Source of the DNA: Bathymodiolus brooksi | Lineage: Eukaryota; Mollusca; Bivalvia; Mytilida; Modiolidae | DNA length: 64,000 bases | NCBI GenBank assembly: GCA_963680875.1 | Contig: OY804579.1 | Span: forward strand, 32,349,804 to 32,413,803 | Direction of reading: 5' to 3' | Shown: in pieces, positions 12,301 through 27,300 of the stretch | How the letters are laid out: the number at the start of each line of letters is the position of its first letter | Numbering within the stretch: the stretch's first letter is position 1 | Made by a program: the position numbers and the translations under genes | Notes under the pieces: model-generated | Seen by the model: only the letters and a program-made list of their open reading frames with translations | Databases searched by the model: none | What the model was told of the DNA's origin: nothing

Positions 12301-15300
12301 TCTTTACATTTTTATTACAGTGGGCCGTGTCCTATCTGGTAGACAATGCACCATCTGATAATTACCTTTACATTTTTATTACAGTGGGCCGTGTCCTATC
12401 TTATAGACAATGCACCATCAGATAATTACCTTTACATTTTTATTACAGTGGGCCGTGTCCTATCTGGTAGACAATGCACCATCTGATAATTACCTTTACA
12501 TTTTTATTACAGTGGGCCGTGTCCTATCTTATAGACAATGCACCATCTGATAATTACCTTTACATTTTTATTACAGTGGGCCGTGTCCTATCTGGTAGAC
12601 AATGCACCATCTGATAATTACCTTTACATTTTTATTACAGTGGGCGTGTCCTATCTTATAGACAATGCACCATCTGATAATTACCTTTACATTTTTATTA
12701 CAGTGGGCCGTGTCCTATCTGGTAGACAATGCACCATCAGATAATTACCTTTACATTTTTATTACAGTGGGCGTGTCCTATCTTATAGACAATGCACCAT
12801 CTGATAATTACCTTTACATTTTCATTACAGTGGGTCGTGTCCTATCTTGTAAACAATGCACCATCTGATAATTACCTTTACATTTTCATTACAGTGGGCC
12901 GTGACCTATCTTATAGACAATGCACCATCTGATAATTACCTTTACATTTTTATTACAGTGGGCCGTGTCCTATCTGGTAGACAATGCACCATCTGATAAT
13001 TACCTTTACGTTTTTATTACAGTGGGCCGTGTCCTATCTGGTAGACAATGCACCATCTGATAATTACCTTTACATTTTTATTACAGTGGACCGTGTCCTA
13101 TCTTATAGACAATGCACCATCTGATAATTACCATTACATTTTCATTACAGTGGGCCGTGACCTATCTTGTAGACAATGCACCATCTGATAATTACCTTTA
13201 CATTTTTATTACAGTGGGCCGTGTCCTATCTTGTAGACAATGCACCATCTGATAATTACCTTTACATTTTCATTACAGTGGGTCGTGTCCTATCTTGTAG
13301 ACAATGCACCATCTGATAATTACCTTTACATTTTCATTACAGTGGGTCGTGTCCTATCTTATAGACAATGCACCATCTGATAATTACCTTGACATTTGTA
13401 TTACAGTGGGCCGTGACCTATCTTATAGACAATGCACCATCTGATAATTACCTTTACATTTTCATTACAGTGGGCCGTGTCCTATCTTGTAGACAATGCA
13501 CCATCTGATAATTACCTTGACATTTGTATTACAGTGGGCCGTGACCTATCTTATAGACAATGCACCATCTGATAATTACCTTTACATTTTTATTACAGTG
13601 GGCCGTGTCCTATCTGGTAGACAATGCACCATCTGATAATTACCTTTACATTTTTATTACAGTAAGCCGTGTCCTATCTTATAGACAATGCACCATCTGA
13701 TAATTACCTTTACATTTTTATTACAGTAAGCCGTGTTCTATCTTATAGACAATGCACCATCTGATAATTACCTTTGTATTTTTATTACAGTGGGCCGTGT
13801 CCTATCTTATAGACAATGCACCATCTGATAATTACCTTTACATTTTTATTACAGTGGGCCGTGTCCTATCTTGTAGACAATGCACCATCAGATAATTACC
13901 TTTACATTTTTATTACAGTGGGCCGTGTCCTATCTTATAGACAATGCACCATCTGATAATTACCTTTACATTTTTATTACAGTGGGCCGTGTCCTATCTT
14001 GTAGACAATGCACCATCAGATAATTACCTTTACATTTTTATTACAGTGGGCCGTGTCCTATCTTGTAGACAATGCACCATCTGATGACTATCTTTACATG
14101 ATAACAGTATATACTGGACTGAACAGAAACTCGGGGACTACATCTAATGTTAGATTTGTCATAACTGATGAAAAGAAGAGTACAGATGTCCGATATTTAG
14201 ACGATGGGGAGAATCAGGTAATATATCATACAACACACTTTGTAATAATATTTAACTAACATGAATTACAAAACACGTCAAGATACTAACGATGCACTAT
14301 GATAATTATAATACAGTCGAAAAGCTCAAATAAATAGTCTATAGGGTACACAAATGGTGTATATTCACACATCAGAATACATATGGAACATATATACAAT
14401 TGTCAGTGAATTTTATGAATCAAAAGTCACTCTCTTACATTTTACTAAAAGCAAAAATAATGAAAAACAAAACAAAAATACCACAATGTCAGAACAAGTT
14501 CTAATTACAACTGAAAAATTGTAGAATAAGGTAATATCGATACACTTCGCACACTATAAAACACTTTCCTGGCATGGTACGGGCTTTTCAATAGAAAATG
14601 GCTGGGTTTAACTATTAATAATAGATTAAATGGAATTTTGTATGTTGCAGCAAGTGTTTTATATTATTTTCATAATGTATGATTAAATGTTCCCATGACT
14701 AGCACCAATGCATTTTCAGGGATTTGGAGTGGGCAGTACTAGAAGATTTGTGATGAGTGTGCCAAAACGAATTGAGAATCCAGCCTTTCTCTACATATGG
14801 CACGACAACACAGGCAAAGGAAACAATGCGTCCTGGTATCTTAATAAAGTTACACTGGAGGATGTACAGACAAACGACAGGTAATTGTATATTCTTGAGT
14901 GTGTAATGAGGTGGACAATAAGAATAATGTCTACTGTAACGACATTGTTAGTTTACTAGATTTATTTATAATTGGTGAGTGTGTGCTTAGACAGGGATTA
15001 CTCCGAGTCTAATGTCTATATAAAATTCATCATTCATATTAGATTTGCTGCCAATCTGTAGATGAATGATGACACATAAGAAGATTTTGAATGCATTTTA
15101 TTTGATAGAAATATTTAGTTATCTGATGATGCATTATTACTTTTGTCTACTGTTTATGAAAACACATAGTAGATAACTCATGATGCATGATTACGTTTGT
15201 CTACTGTATATGAAAACACATTGCAGATAACTGGTGACGCATGATTACTTTTGTATACTGTCTATAAAAACACAGAGTAGATAACTTGTGACACATAATT

Positions 15301-18300
15301 ACTTTTGTCTACTGTCTATGAAAACACATTGTAGATAACTGGTGACGCATGATTACTTGTGTCTACTGTCTGAAAACACATTGTAGATAATTGGTGACGC
15401 ATGCTTACTTTTGTCTACTGTCTATGAAAACACATTGTAGATAACTCGTGACACATGATTACCTTTGTCTTCTGTCTATGAAAGCACATTGTAGATAACT
15501 GTTGACGCATGATTACCTTTGTCTACTGTCTATAAAGCACATTGTAGATAACTGGTGACACATGATTATTTTTGTCTACTGTCTATTAAAACGCATTACA
15601 GATAACTGGTGACACATGATTACTTGTGTCTACTGTTTATAAAACACATTGTAGATAACTGGTGATGCATGATTACTTGTGTCTACTGTCTATAGAACCA
15701 CATTGTAGATAACTAGTGACGCCTGATTACTTTTATCTACTGTCTATAAACCATATTCTTGATAACTGGTGACGCATCACTACCTTTGTCTATTGTCTAT
15801 AAAAACACATTGTAGATAACTGGTGACACATTACTTTTGTCTACTGTCTATGAAATCACATTGCAGATAACTGGTGACACATGATTACTTTTGTCTACTG
15901 TCTATGAAAACACATTGTAGATAACGGTGACACATGATTACTTTTGTCTACTGTATGAAAACACATTGTAGATAACTGGTGACACATGATTACTTTTGTC
16001 TACTGTCTATAAAAACACTTTGTAAATAACTGGTGACACATGATTACCTTTGTCTATTGTCTATAAAAACACATTGTAGATAACTGATGATGCATGATTA
16101 CTTTTGTCTACTGTTTATAAAACACATTGTAGATAACTGGTGACACATGATTACTTTTGTCTGCTGCCCATAAAAAACATTGTAGATAACTGGTGACTTA
16201 TGATTACTTTTTTCTACTATTTATAAAACACATTGTAGATAACTGGTGACGCATCACTACTTTTGTCTACCGTCTATGAAAACACATTGTAGATAACTGG
16301 TGACACATGATTACTTTTGTCTACTGCATGAAAACACATTGTAAATAACTGGTGACACATGATTACTTTTGTCTACTGTCTATAAAAACACTTTGTAAAT
16401 AACTGGTGACACATGATTACTTTTGTCTATTGTCTATGAAAACACATTGTAGATAACTGATGATGCATTATTACTTTTGTCTACTGTCTATAAAACACAT
16501 TGTAGATAACTGGTGACACATGATTACTTTTGTCTTCTGTCTATAAAAACACATTGTAGATAACTGGTGACGCATGATTACTTTTGTCTACTGTCTATGG
16601 AAACATTGTAGATAACTGGTGATGCATGATTACTTTTGTCTACTGTCTATAAAACATATTGTAGATAACTGGTGATGCATCACTACTTTTGTCTACCGTC
16701 TATGAAAACACATTGTAGATAACTGGTGACACATTACTTTTGTCTACTGTCTATGAAAACACATTGTAGATAACTGGTGATGCCTGATTACTTGTATCTA
16801 CTGTCTATGAAAGCACATTGTAGATAACTGGTGACACATGATTACTTTTGTCTACTGCATGAAAACACATTGTAGATAACGGGTGACACATGATTACTTT
16901 TGTCTACTGTCTATAAAAACACTTTGTAAATAACTGGTGACACATGATTACTTTTGTCTATTGTATATGAAAACACATTGTAGATAACTGATGATGCATG
17001 ATTACTTTTGTCTACTGTCTATAAAACACATTGTAGATAACTGGTGACACATGATTACTTTTGTCTGCTGCCCATAAAAAAACATTGTAGATAACTGGTG
17101 ACTTATGATTACTTTTGTCTACTGTTTATAAAACACATTGTAGATAACTGGTGACGCATGATTACTTTTGTCTACTGTCTATAGAACCACATTGTAGATA
17201 ACTGGTGACGCCTGATTACTTTTATCTACTGTCTATAAACCATATTCTTGATAACTGGTGACGCATCACTACCTTTGTCTACTGTCTAAAAAAACACATT
17301 GTAGATAACTGGTGACACATTACTTTTGTCTACTGTCTATGAAAACACATTGCAGATAACTGGTGACACATGATTACTTTTGTCTACTGTATATGAAAAC
17401 ACATTGTAGATAACTGGTGACGCATGATTACTTTTGTCTACTGTCTATGAAAACACATTGTAGATAACTGGTGACACATGATTACTTTTGTCTTCTGTCT
17501 ATAAAAACACATTGTAGATAACTGGTGACACATGATTACTTTTGTCTTCTGTCTATAAAAACACATTGTAGATAACTGGTGACGCATGATTACTTTTGTC
17601 TACTGTCTATGGAAACATTGTAGATAACTGGTGATGCATGATTACTTTTGTCTACTGTCTATAAAACATATTGTAGATAACTGGTGATGCATCACTACTT
17701 TTGTCTACCGTCTATGAAAACACATTGTAGATAACTGGTGACACATTACTTTTGTCTACTGTCTATGAAAACACATTGTAGATAACTGGTGATGCCTGAT
17801 TACTTGTATCTACTGTCTATGAAAACACATTGTAGATAACTGGTGACACATGATTACTTTTGTCTACTGCCCATAAAAAAACATTGTAGATAACTGGTGA
17901 CTTATGATTACTTTTGTCTACTGTTTATAAAACACATTGTAGATAACTGGTGACACATGATTACTTGTGTCTGCTGCCCATAAAAAAACATTGTAGATAA
18001 CTGGTGACTTATGATTACTTTTGTCTACTGTTTATAAAACACATTGTAGATAACTGGTGACGCATGATTACTTTTGTCTACTGTCTATAGAACCACATTG
18101 TAGATAACTGGTGACGCCTGATTACTTTTATCTACTGTCTATGGAAACATTGTAGATAACTGGTGATGCATGATTACTTTTGTCTACTGTCTATAAAACA
18201 TATTGTAGATAACTGGTGACGCATCACTACTATTGTCTACCGTCTATGAAAACACATTGTAGATAACTGGTGACACATGATTACTTTTGTCTACTGCATG

Positions 18301-21300
18301 AAAACACATTGTAGATAACTGGTGACACATGATTACTTTTGTCTACTGTCTATAAAAACACTTTGTAAATAACTGGTGACACATGATTACTTTTGTCTAT
18401 TGTCTATGAAAACACATTGTAGATAACTGATGATGCATGATTACTTTTGTCTACTGTCTATAAAACACATTGTAGATAACTGGTGACACATGATTACTTT
18501 TGTCTGCTGCCCATAAAAAAACATTGTAGATAACTGGTGACTTATGATTACTTTTGTCTACTGTTTATAAAACACATTGTAGATAACTGGTGACGCATGA
18601 TTACTTTTGTCTACTGTCTATAGAACCACATTGTAGATAACTGGTGACGCCTGATTACTTTTATCTACTGTCTATAAACCATATTCTTGATAACTGGTGA
18701 CGCATCACTACCTTTGTCTACTGTCTATAAAAACACATTGTAGATAACTGGTGACACATTACTTTTGTCTACTGTCTATGAAAACACATTGCAGATAACT
18801 GGTGACACATGATTACTTTTGTCTACTGTATATGAAAACACATTGTAGATAACTGGTGACGCATGATTACTTTTGTCTACTGTCTATGAAAACACATTGT
18901 AGATAACTGGTGACACATGATTACTTTTGTCTTCTGTCTATAAAAACACATTGTAGATAACTGGTGACACATGATTACTTTTGTCTTCTGTCTATAAAAA
19001 CACATTGTAGATAACTGGTGACGCATGATTACTTTTGTCTACTGTCTATGGAAACATTGTAGATAACTGGTGATGCATGATTACTTTTGTCTACTGTCTA
19101 TAAAACATATTGTAGATAACTGGTGATGCATCACTACTTTGTCTACCGTCTATGAAAACACATTTTAGATAACTGGTGACACATTACTTTTGTCTACTGT
19201 CTATGAAAACACATTGTAGATAACTGGTGATGCCTGATTACTTGTATCTACTGTCTATGAAAACACATTGTAGATAACTGGTGACACATGATTACTTTTG
19301 TCTACTGCATGAAAACACATAGTAGATAACTGGTGACACATGATTACTTTTGTCTACTGTCTATAAAACACATTGTAGATAACTGGTGACACATGATTAC
19401 TTGTGTCTGCTGCCCATAAAAAAACATTGTAGATAACTGGTGACTTATGATTACTTTTGTCTACTGTTTATAAAACACATTGTAGATAACTGGTGACGCA
19501 TGATTACTTTTGTCTACTGTCTATAGAACCACATTGTAGATAACTGGTGACGCCTGATTACTTTTATCTACTGTCTATGGAAACATTGTAGATAACTGGT
19601 GATGCATGATTACTTTTGTCTACCGTCTATGAAAACACATTGTAGATAACTGGTGACACATGATTACTTTTGTCTACTGCATGAAAACACATTGTAGATA
19701 ACTGGTGACACATGATTACTTTTGTCTACTGTCTATAAAAACACTTTGTAAATAACTGGTGACACATGATTACTTTTGTCTATTGTCTATGAAAACACAT
19801 TGTAGATAACTGATGATGCATTATTACTTTTGTCTACTGTCTATAAAACACATTGTAGATAACTGGTGACACATGATTATTTTTGTCTTCTGTCTATAAA
19901 AACACATTGTAGATAACTAGTGACGCATGATTACTTTTGTCTACTGTCTATGGAAACATTGTAGATAACTGGTGATGCATGATTACTTTTGTCTACTGTC
20001 TATAAAACATATTGTAGATAACTGGTGATGCATCACTACTTTTGTCTACCGTCTATGAAAACACATTGTAGATAACTGGTGACACATTACTTTTGTCTAC
20101 TGTCTATGAAAACACATTGTAGATAACTGGTGATGCCTGATTACTTGTATCTACTGTCTATGAAAGCACATTGTAGATAACTGGTGACACATGATTACTT
20201 TTGTCTACTGCATGAAAACACATTGTAGATAATTGGTGACACATGATTACTTTTGTCTACTGTCTATAAAAACACTTTGTAAATAACTGGTGACACATGA
20301 TTACTTTTGTCTATTGTATATGAAAACACATTGTAGATAACTGATGATGCATGATTACTTTTGTCTACTGTCTATAAAACACATTGTAGATAACTGGTGA
20401 CACATGATTACTTTTGTCTGCTGCCCATAAAAAAACATTGTAGATAACTGGTGACTTATGATTACTTTTGTCTACTGTTTATAAAACACATTGTAGATAA
20501 CTGGTGACGCATGATTACTTTTGTCTACTGTCTATAGAACCACATTGTAGATAACTGGTGACGCCTGATTACTTTTATCTACTGTCTATAAACCATATTC
20601 TTGATAACTGGTGACGCATCACTACCTTTGTCTACTGTCTATAAAAACACATTGTAGATAACTGGTGACACATTACTTTTGTCTACTGTCTATGAAAACA
20701 CATTGCAGATAACTGGTGACACATGATTACTTTTGTCTACTGTATATGAAAACACATTGTAGATAACTGGTGACGCATGATTACTTTTGTCTACTGTCTA
20801 TGAAAACACATTGTAGATAACTGGTGACACATGATTACTTTTGTCTTCTGTCTATAAAAACACATTGTAGATAACTGGTGACACATGATTACTTTTGTCT
20901 TCTGTCTATAAAAACACATTGTAGATAACTGGTGACGCATGATTACTTTTGTCTACTGTCTATGGAAACATTGTAGATAACTGGTGATGCATGATTACTT
21001 TTGTCTACTGTCTATAAAACATATTGTAGATAACTGGTGATGCATCACTACTTTTGTCTACCGTCTATGAAAACACATTTTAGATAACTGGTGACACATT
21101 ACTTTTGTCTACTGTCTATGAAAACACATTGTAGATAACTGGTGATGCCTGATTACTTGTATCTACTGTCTATGAAAACACATTGTAGATAACTGGTGAC
21201 ACATGATTACTTTTGTCTACTGCATGAAAACACATTGTAGATAACTGGTGACACATGATTACTTTTGTCTACTGTCTATAAAACACATTGTAGATAACTG

Positions 21301-24300
21301 GTGACTTATGATTACTTTTGTCTACTGTTTATGAAACACATTGTAGATAACTGGTGACGCATGATTACTTTTGTCTACTGTCTATAGAACCACATTGTAG
21401 ATAACTGGTGACGCCTGATTACTTTTATCTACTGTCTATGGAAACATTGTAGATAACTGGTGATGCATGATTACTTTTGTCTACTGTCTATAAAACATAT
21501 TGTAGATAACTGGTGACGCATCACTACTTTTGTCTACCGTCTATGAAAACACATTGTAGATAACTGGTGATGCCTGATTAATTGTATCTACTGTCTATGA
21601 AAACACATTGTAGATAACTGGTGACACATGATTACTTTTGTCTACTGCATGAAAACACATTGTAGATAACTGGTGACACATGATTACTTTTGTCTACTGT
21701 CTATAAAAACACTTTGTAAATAACTGGTGACACATGATTACTTTTGTCTATTGTCTATGAAAACACATTGTAGATAACTGATGATGCATTATTACTTTTG
21801 TCTACTGTCTATAAAACACATTGTAGATAACTGGTGACACATGATTACTTTTGTCTGCTGCCCATAAAAAACATTGTAGATAACTGGTGACTTATGATTA
21901 ATTTTGTCTACTGTCTATTAAAAACATTGTAGATAACTGGTGACTCATGATTACTTTTATCTACTGTCTATAAAACACATTGTAGATAACTGGTGACGCA
22001 TGATTACTTTTATCTACTGTCTATAAACCATATTCTTGACAACTGGTGACGCATCACTACCTTTGTCTACTGTCTATAAAAACACATTGTAGATAACTGG
22101 TGACACATTACTTTTGTCTACTGTCTATGAAAACACATTGCAGTTAACAGGTGACACATGATTACTTTGTCTACTGTCTATGAAAACACATTGTAGATAA
22201 CTGGTGACGCATGATTACTTTTGTCTACTGTCTATGAAAACACATTGTAGATAACTGGTGACACATGATTACTTTTGTCTTTTGTCTATAAAAACACATT
22301 GTAGATAACTGGTGACGCATGATTACTTTTGTCTACTGTCTATGGAAACATTGTAGATAACTGGTGATGCATGATTACTTTTGTCTACTGTCTATAAAAC
22401 ATATTGTAGATAACTGGTGACGCATCACTACTTTTGTCTACTGTCTATGAAAACACATTGTAGATAACTGGTGACACATTACTTTTGTCTACTGTCTATG
22501 AAAACACATTGTAGATAACTGGTGATGTCTGATTACTTGTATCTACTGTCTATGAAAACACATTGTAGATAACTGGTGACATATGATTACTTTTGTCTAC
22601 TGTATGAAAACACATTGTAGATAACTGGTGACACATGATTACTTTTGTCTACTGTCTATAAAAACACATTGTAGATAACTGATGATGCATGATTACTTTT
22701 GTCTACTGTTTATAAAACACATTGTAGATAACTGGTGACACATGATTACTTTTGTTTGCTACCCATTAAAAACATTGTAGATAACTGGTGACTTATGATT
22801 ACTTTTGTCTACTGTCTATTAAAAACATTGTAGATAACTGGTGACTCATGATTACTTTTATCTACTGTCTATGAAAACACATTGTAGATAACTGTTGACA
22901 CATGATTACTTTTGTCTACTGTCTATAAAATCACATTGTAGATAACTGTTGACACATGATTGCTTTTGTCTGCAGTCCATAAAAAAACATTGTAGATAAC
23001 TGGTGACTGATGATTACTTTTGTCTACTGTCAATAAAAACACATTGTAGATAACTGTTGATGCATGATTACTTTTGTCTACTGTCTATAAAAGCACATTG
23101 TAGGTAGCTGATTGTTCATGATTACTTTTGTCAAGTGTCTTTTTGTTGGAATCTGTTGGTAAATTATTGGATAAAAACATATTGAATATCTTGTATTTGC
23201 TAGTGATCGGTTGGTAGAATATAGCGTGCAGATTACTTTTAGTTTGATGTCTGTTAAAGGGTATGGAATAGACTGTATTTGTCGACAATATGTAGAGAAA
23301 AGAAAATGATGATGCAGAAACTCCTTCCTGTCCATAATAAAATAATATAAAAAACTACTAGAAACGGACCTGATTTCAACTCCCAAGTTATGCAGGGAAA
23401 CCAATTTTAGAGTTTGAGATGAATAGGTGATTTGTGGTTTAGTGTGTTTAACACCACTTTCAACAATAAATCAGTTATATCGTGGCGATCAGTTTTATTT
23501 GTGGAGTAAACCGTAGTACCCGGAGAAAGCTATCGACACGTAGCAAGTCACTGACAAACTTTATCACATAATGTTGTATCGAATACACCTCGCCATGAAC
23601 GGGGCTCGAACTCAGAACTTTAATGGTGATAGGCACTGATTGCACAGGTAGTTGTAAATCCAACTACCATACGGTCACTACCACGACGGTCCCGAGATAA
23701 ATAGGCTTCAGTTGTATAAAATAATGTAACACTATATAAATTTTATTATTTATTATCTCGCTATTTTAGATATTTGTTTCTGTGTAACCAATGGTTGTCA
23801 GTAGACCATGACGAAGGCCGAATTCAGAGTATAATTCCAGTGACTGACAAGAAAGAGACAAAGCAGTTTTCCTTCCTTTTCAATGAACAGACCAGAGAGA
23901 ATGCTACTGATAGTTATCTGTGGTTGTCTGTAGCTCTTCGTCCAGAGCAGAGCAACTTTTCCCGAGTACAGCGTTTGGCGTGTTGCTTAACACTACTGTT
24001 CCTAACAATGATTAGTAATGCCATGTTTTTTGGTCAAGACAATAAGAGTAGTCAGATACAGCTTGGCCCTCTCAAATTCAGTTTAGCTAGCATTTATATA
24101 TCATTTATAAGTTTACTGCTAACAATTCCAGCAATATTCCTTATAACGTTCCTATTTAGAAACTCTCTACAATGGAAAAAGGACAAACACATTTCTGACA
24201 TGGACAGATTAACAATATCAGAGTCTAAAAGTAAACGATTGCCTTGTTGGTGTCAGTTTGTTGCCTGGGGACTAGTTGCAGCATCAGTTGTGTCCTCTGG

Positions 24301-27300
24301 ATTTTTCCTGATTCTGTACAGTATGGAGTGGGGGAAGAGTAAGTCTGAAGAATGGCTACTATGTTTCTTCTTGTCTTTCTTTGAATCAATATTTATCATG
24401 GATCCTTTAAAGGTATGTATTGCTATATATTATAGTATTGGAAGTACCATCGTAGTTATGGAGTAAGAAGTTCATACTTCACATTGTAAGATTAATAATA
24501 GCCACCAAAGAGGGATATTTGTATTTGTAAAGAGGACATTCATTATTTGAATGCTTGATAGTGTTTTTGAAACATTCAACATTACCAGATAAATGTGTAT
24601 GGTCTAAGGTGTAAGGGTAAATTGTGTAATATGAATGGTGTGAATGGCTTGCCTGTGTGATGTATAGTGTAATAGTGTCAGTGATAATGTTTCAGGCAAA
24701 GTATGTAATGTAGGGGGTCCGACCTATAATCCGACAGTCCGATAGTCAGACGGTCCGATAGTCCGACAGTCCGATAGTCCGACAAATGCTTTATTTCTTT
24801 GAAAGTTAACACTATAACATGTGTAATATGGGGCCAGAAACCGAACCGTTTACTCACCAAAGAAAGGTCCAGAACATCGGAAACACGATATCATAGACGG
24901 ACTAACAATTGGCAGGGCCACACAAGAACTCAAAAAAACACATATATGAACAACACGGACTCCATAAAAACATGGATCCAGTCGTGATGAACCGGTAGTG
25001 TAAGTATCCCGTATATTTTTTTAGTAGCGACTACTTCAGGCTTTATTCAAGTAGCGTGTAGCCGAGTCCAGCCAAGAAAGGTTACTATTGAAAAGAAAGA
25101 TGAAATAAATGAATACAAAAAAAAAAAGAAATACAAAAAAAAAGGAAAAGACAAAAAGAAGAGCGTACCAGTGTCCCCCGCCCTTTATCATGGAATATTT
25201 ATGCTAAAAAGCAATGTCGACACATCAATAGAGCTGGATACAATAATGTGTGCGAATTGATTGATTGCTTAAGGCCCAGCAAGCAATATTTCAGTCATAT
25301 TCAGGATAAGAAAAGTTTGTAAGCAAAACATCAGAAAGAGGGGACTCTGGGATGGGTCAACATGGGCAACGACTTATAACACGGGAACTTGTTTTTCTGT
25401 CTCTTCCGACGACAAGTTGGTCCTATTTTTATTCCCCGGGATTCCGACGGGTGACCCTGCTATAGTCGCCTTCTACGACAAGCGCATATATAAAAAAAGT
25501 TACGATTGAAGTAATTGTCCCTAAGTGACCCCTTATATCACGGAAAGAAACAGCATCGGAATATGACAAAATAAACAACTTTGCCATGATACGCCCCCCC
25601 TCACCCCCCTCCCCCTTTGTGACAATTGAAGGTCAGTTTCTCAGCGTGATAACAGTATTTAATATGCTGCATTTTTTTAACCAATCAATTGTATATACCA
25701 TATGAAAACTGGCGTTTTCCAAACTGACTAAAATCACACCTCTCACTTGCTCCCCCTTTTATCAATGCAATGTATGTCACGACGTGACCTATCAGTAAAA
25801 GGGGGAACAAGTGAGAGATGTTATCGTACGAGGCGTGGACGGACGGACGAACAGCGGTATGCCATAATAAGCCCGTATTTTGACGGGCGTATAAAAATGA
25901 ATGGCCCATATCCTGAAATTACGAATATACCATTTTTGGCCAAATTATTTTTCAAAACTTTCATCAGTTTAAAGCATTTGTCGGACTATCGGACTGTCGG
26001 ACTATCGGACTGTCGGACTATCGGACCGTCGGACTATCGGACTGTCGGACTATCGGACTGTCGGATTATAGCTACGGCCCCGTAATGTAGATAATGCAAT
26101 GTACAGGTAGACCCTATATATATAAGATATTGAAACCTCAAAGTTGGAGTGGGTATCACATACACTGGTACATGACAAAAATAGAATTAATAAACCGTAA
26201 AGCTATCTTTAAAGACCACACCTTACACCATGTTTGTATGTTACTCAGTGTTGATTTGTGTAAACAGTTGATCATGATAAACATCAAATACAACTTAGCG
26301 AATACATACACATGTATCTCCTTATAACGGTAGAAAATAGTGGCTGATATTTCTAGTAAATTTGATATCAGTAAGAACCAATCTAACTTATTGTGATTAA
26401 TTGCGGAATCCAATATATGTATAAACTTTAAATATGAAAATTGGATCATCAATCATAAGAATTGAACAAAAATATCATACTGAAAGAGTATACAGTGGTT
26501 AGTGTATTAAACATATAAAAAAATATTGTGGATCTAAAAAATATTATAATGAAAATGACAATGACATAAATAACAAAGCACAACATAGTCCAACACTGTT
26601 CCATTTTTATTGCCTATTTCATCCTATGATTACATTGAAGTCTTATGTATTATTGTATTATTCAGATTATTGTCTTGGCCGTTGTGTTTTCATACATTAT
26701 GAAGATATTTGAGAAGGAACAGAAGGGTGTTTTATACAACAGGGAGGTTTTATTAAAAGAAACTAAGGCTAAAGCAGCTTCACCTGTTACATTTTTCATA
26801 GGTAAGTTTAAGTTATAATTTCATCTTCTTGACAACTATATGTAAACAATGGTTTGTAAATATCGATGCTATATACGTCTGAAAATTAAACCAAACAGTG
26901 TTAGAATTAGATTTTAGAGCTGTCAAATTTTTATTCTTCCCTCGACGGGATTTGAACTCACACCATTGATACACTGCAGCACCATTCGCTTAGCCTTACG
27001 TCCAGCTCCCTAGACCACATCCATATATCTACCCTTTATACAGTCACTACTGTAATATACCAGAACATAGAAGACAAGTGTTAAAACACACATACTGTAT
27101 TTTGATTTATTGTTTGTTGTTTAACACACAGAAGCATATATTACATACATATTTAGGTCGATAACAAGTTCAAAGATATGCAGAAATGAAGAAGGAATGG
27201 GACAACCACGAAGCAACTTGTGACTGTCACTCGAAAAGTATGGAAGGCTGAGGGGGGTGTAAAATGTAGTCTTCAATAGCAGCTACAGTGTGCTCACTCT

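Larger units (their letters stand above)
24413..26665. other. Intron 4 (2,253 bp), host of a foldback element
   Basis: Apart from the element at 24714-26081, the intron is plain AT-rich sequence, with a TG-rich stretch at 24590-24690. Nothing else coding or structured is seen. Confidence 0.7.

Noticed and set aside
11004..12868. Frames of 67-68 codons inside the 64-bp array
   Set aside because: They occur only where a 63-bp unit keeps the frame; they repeat the start of the PLAT exon and then run into intron-derived sequence and a stop.
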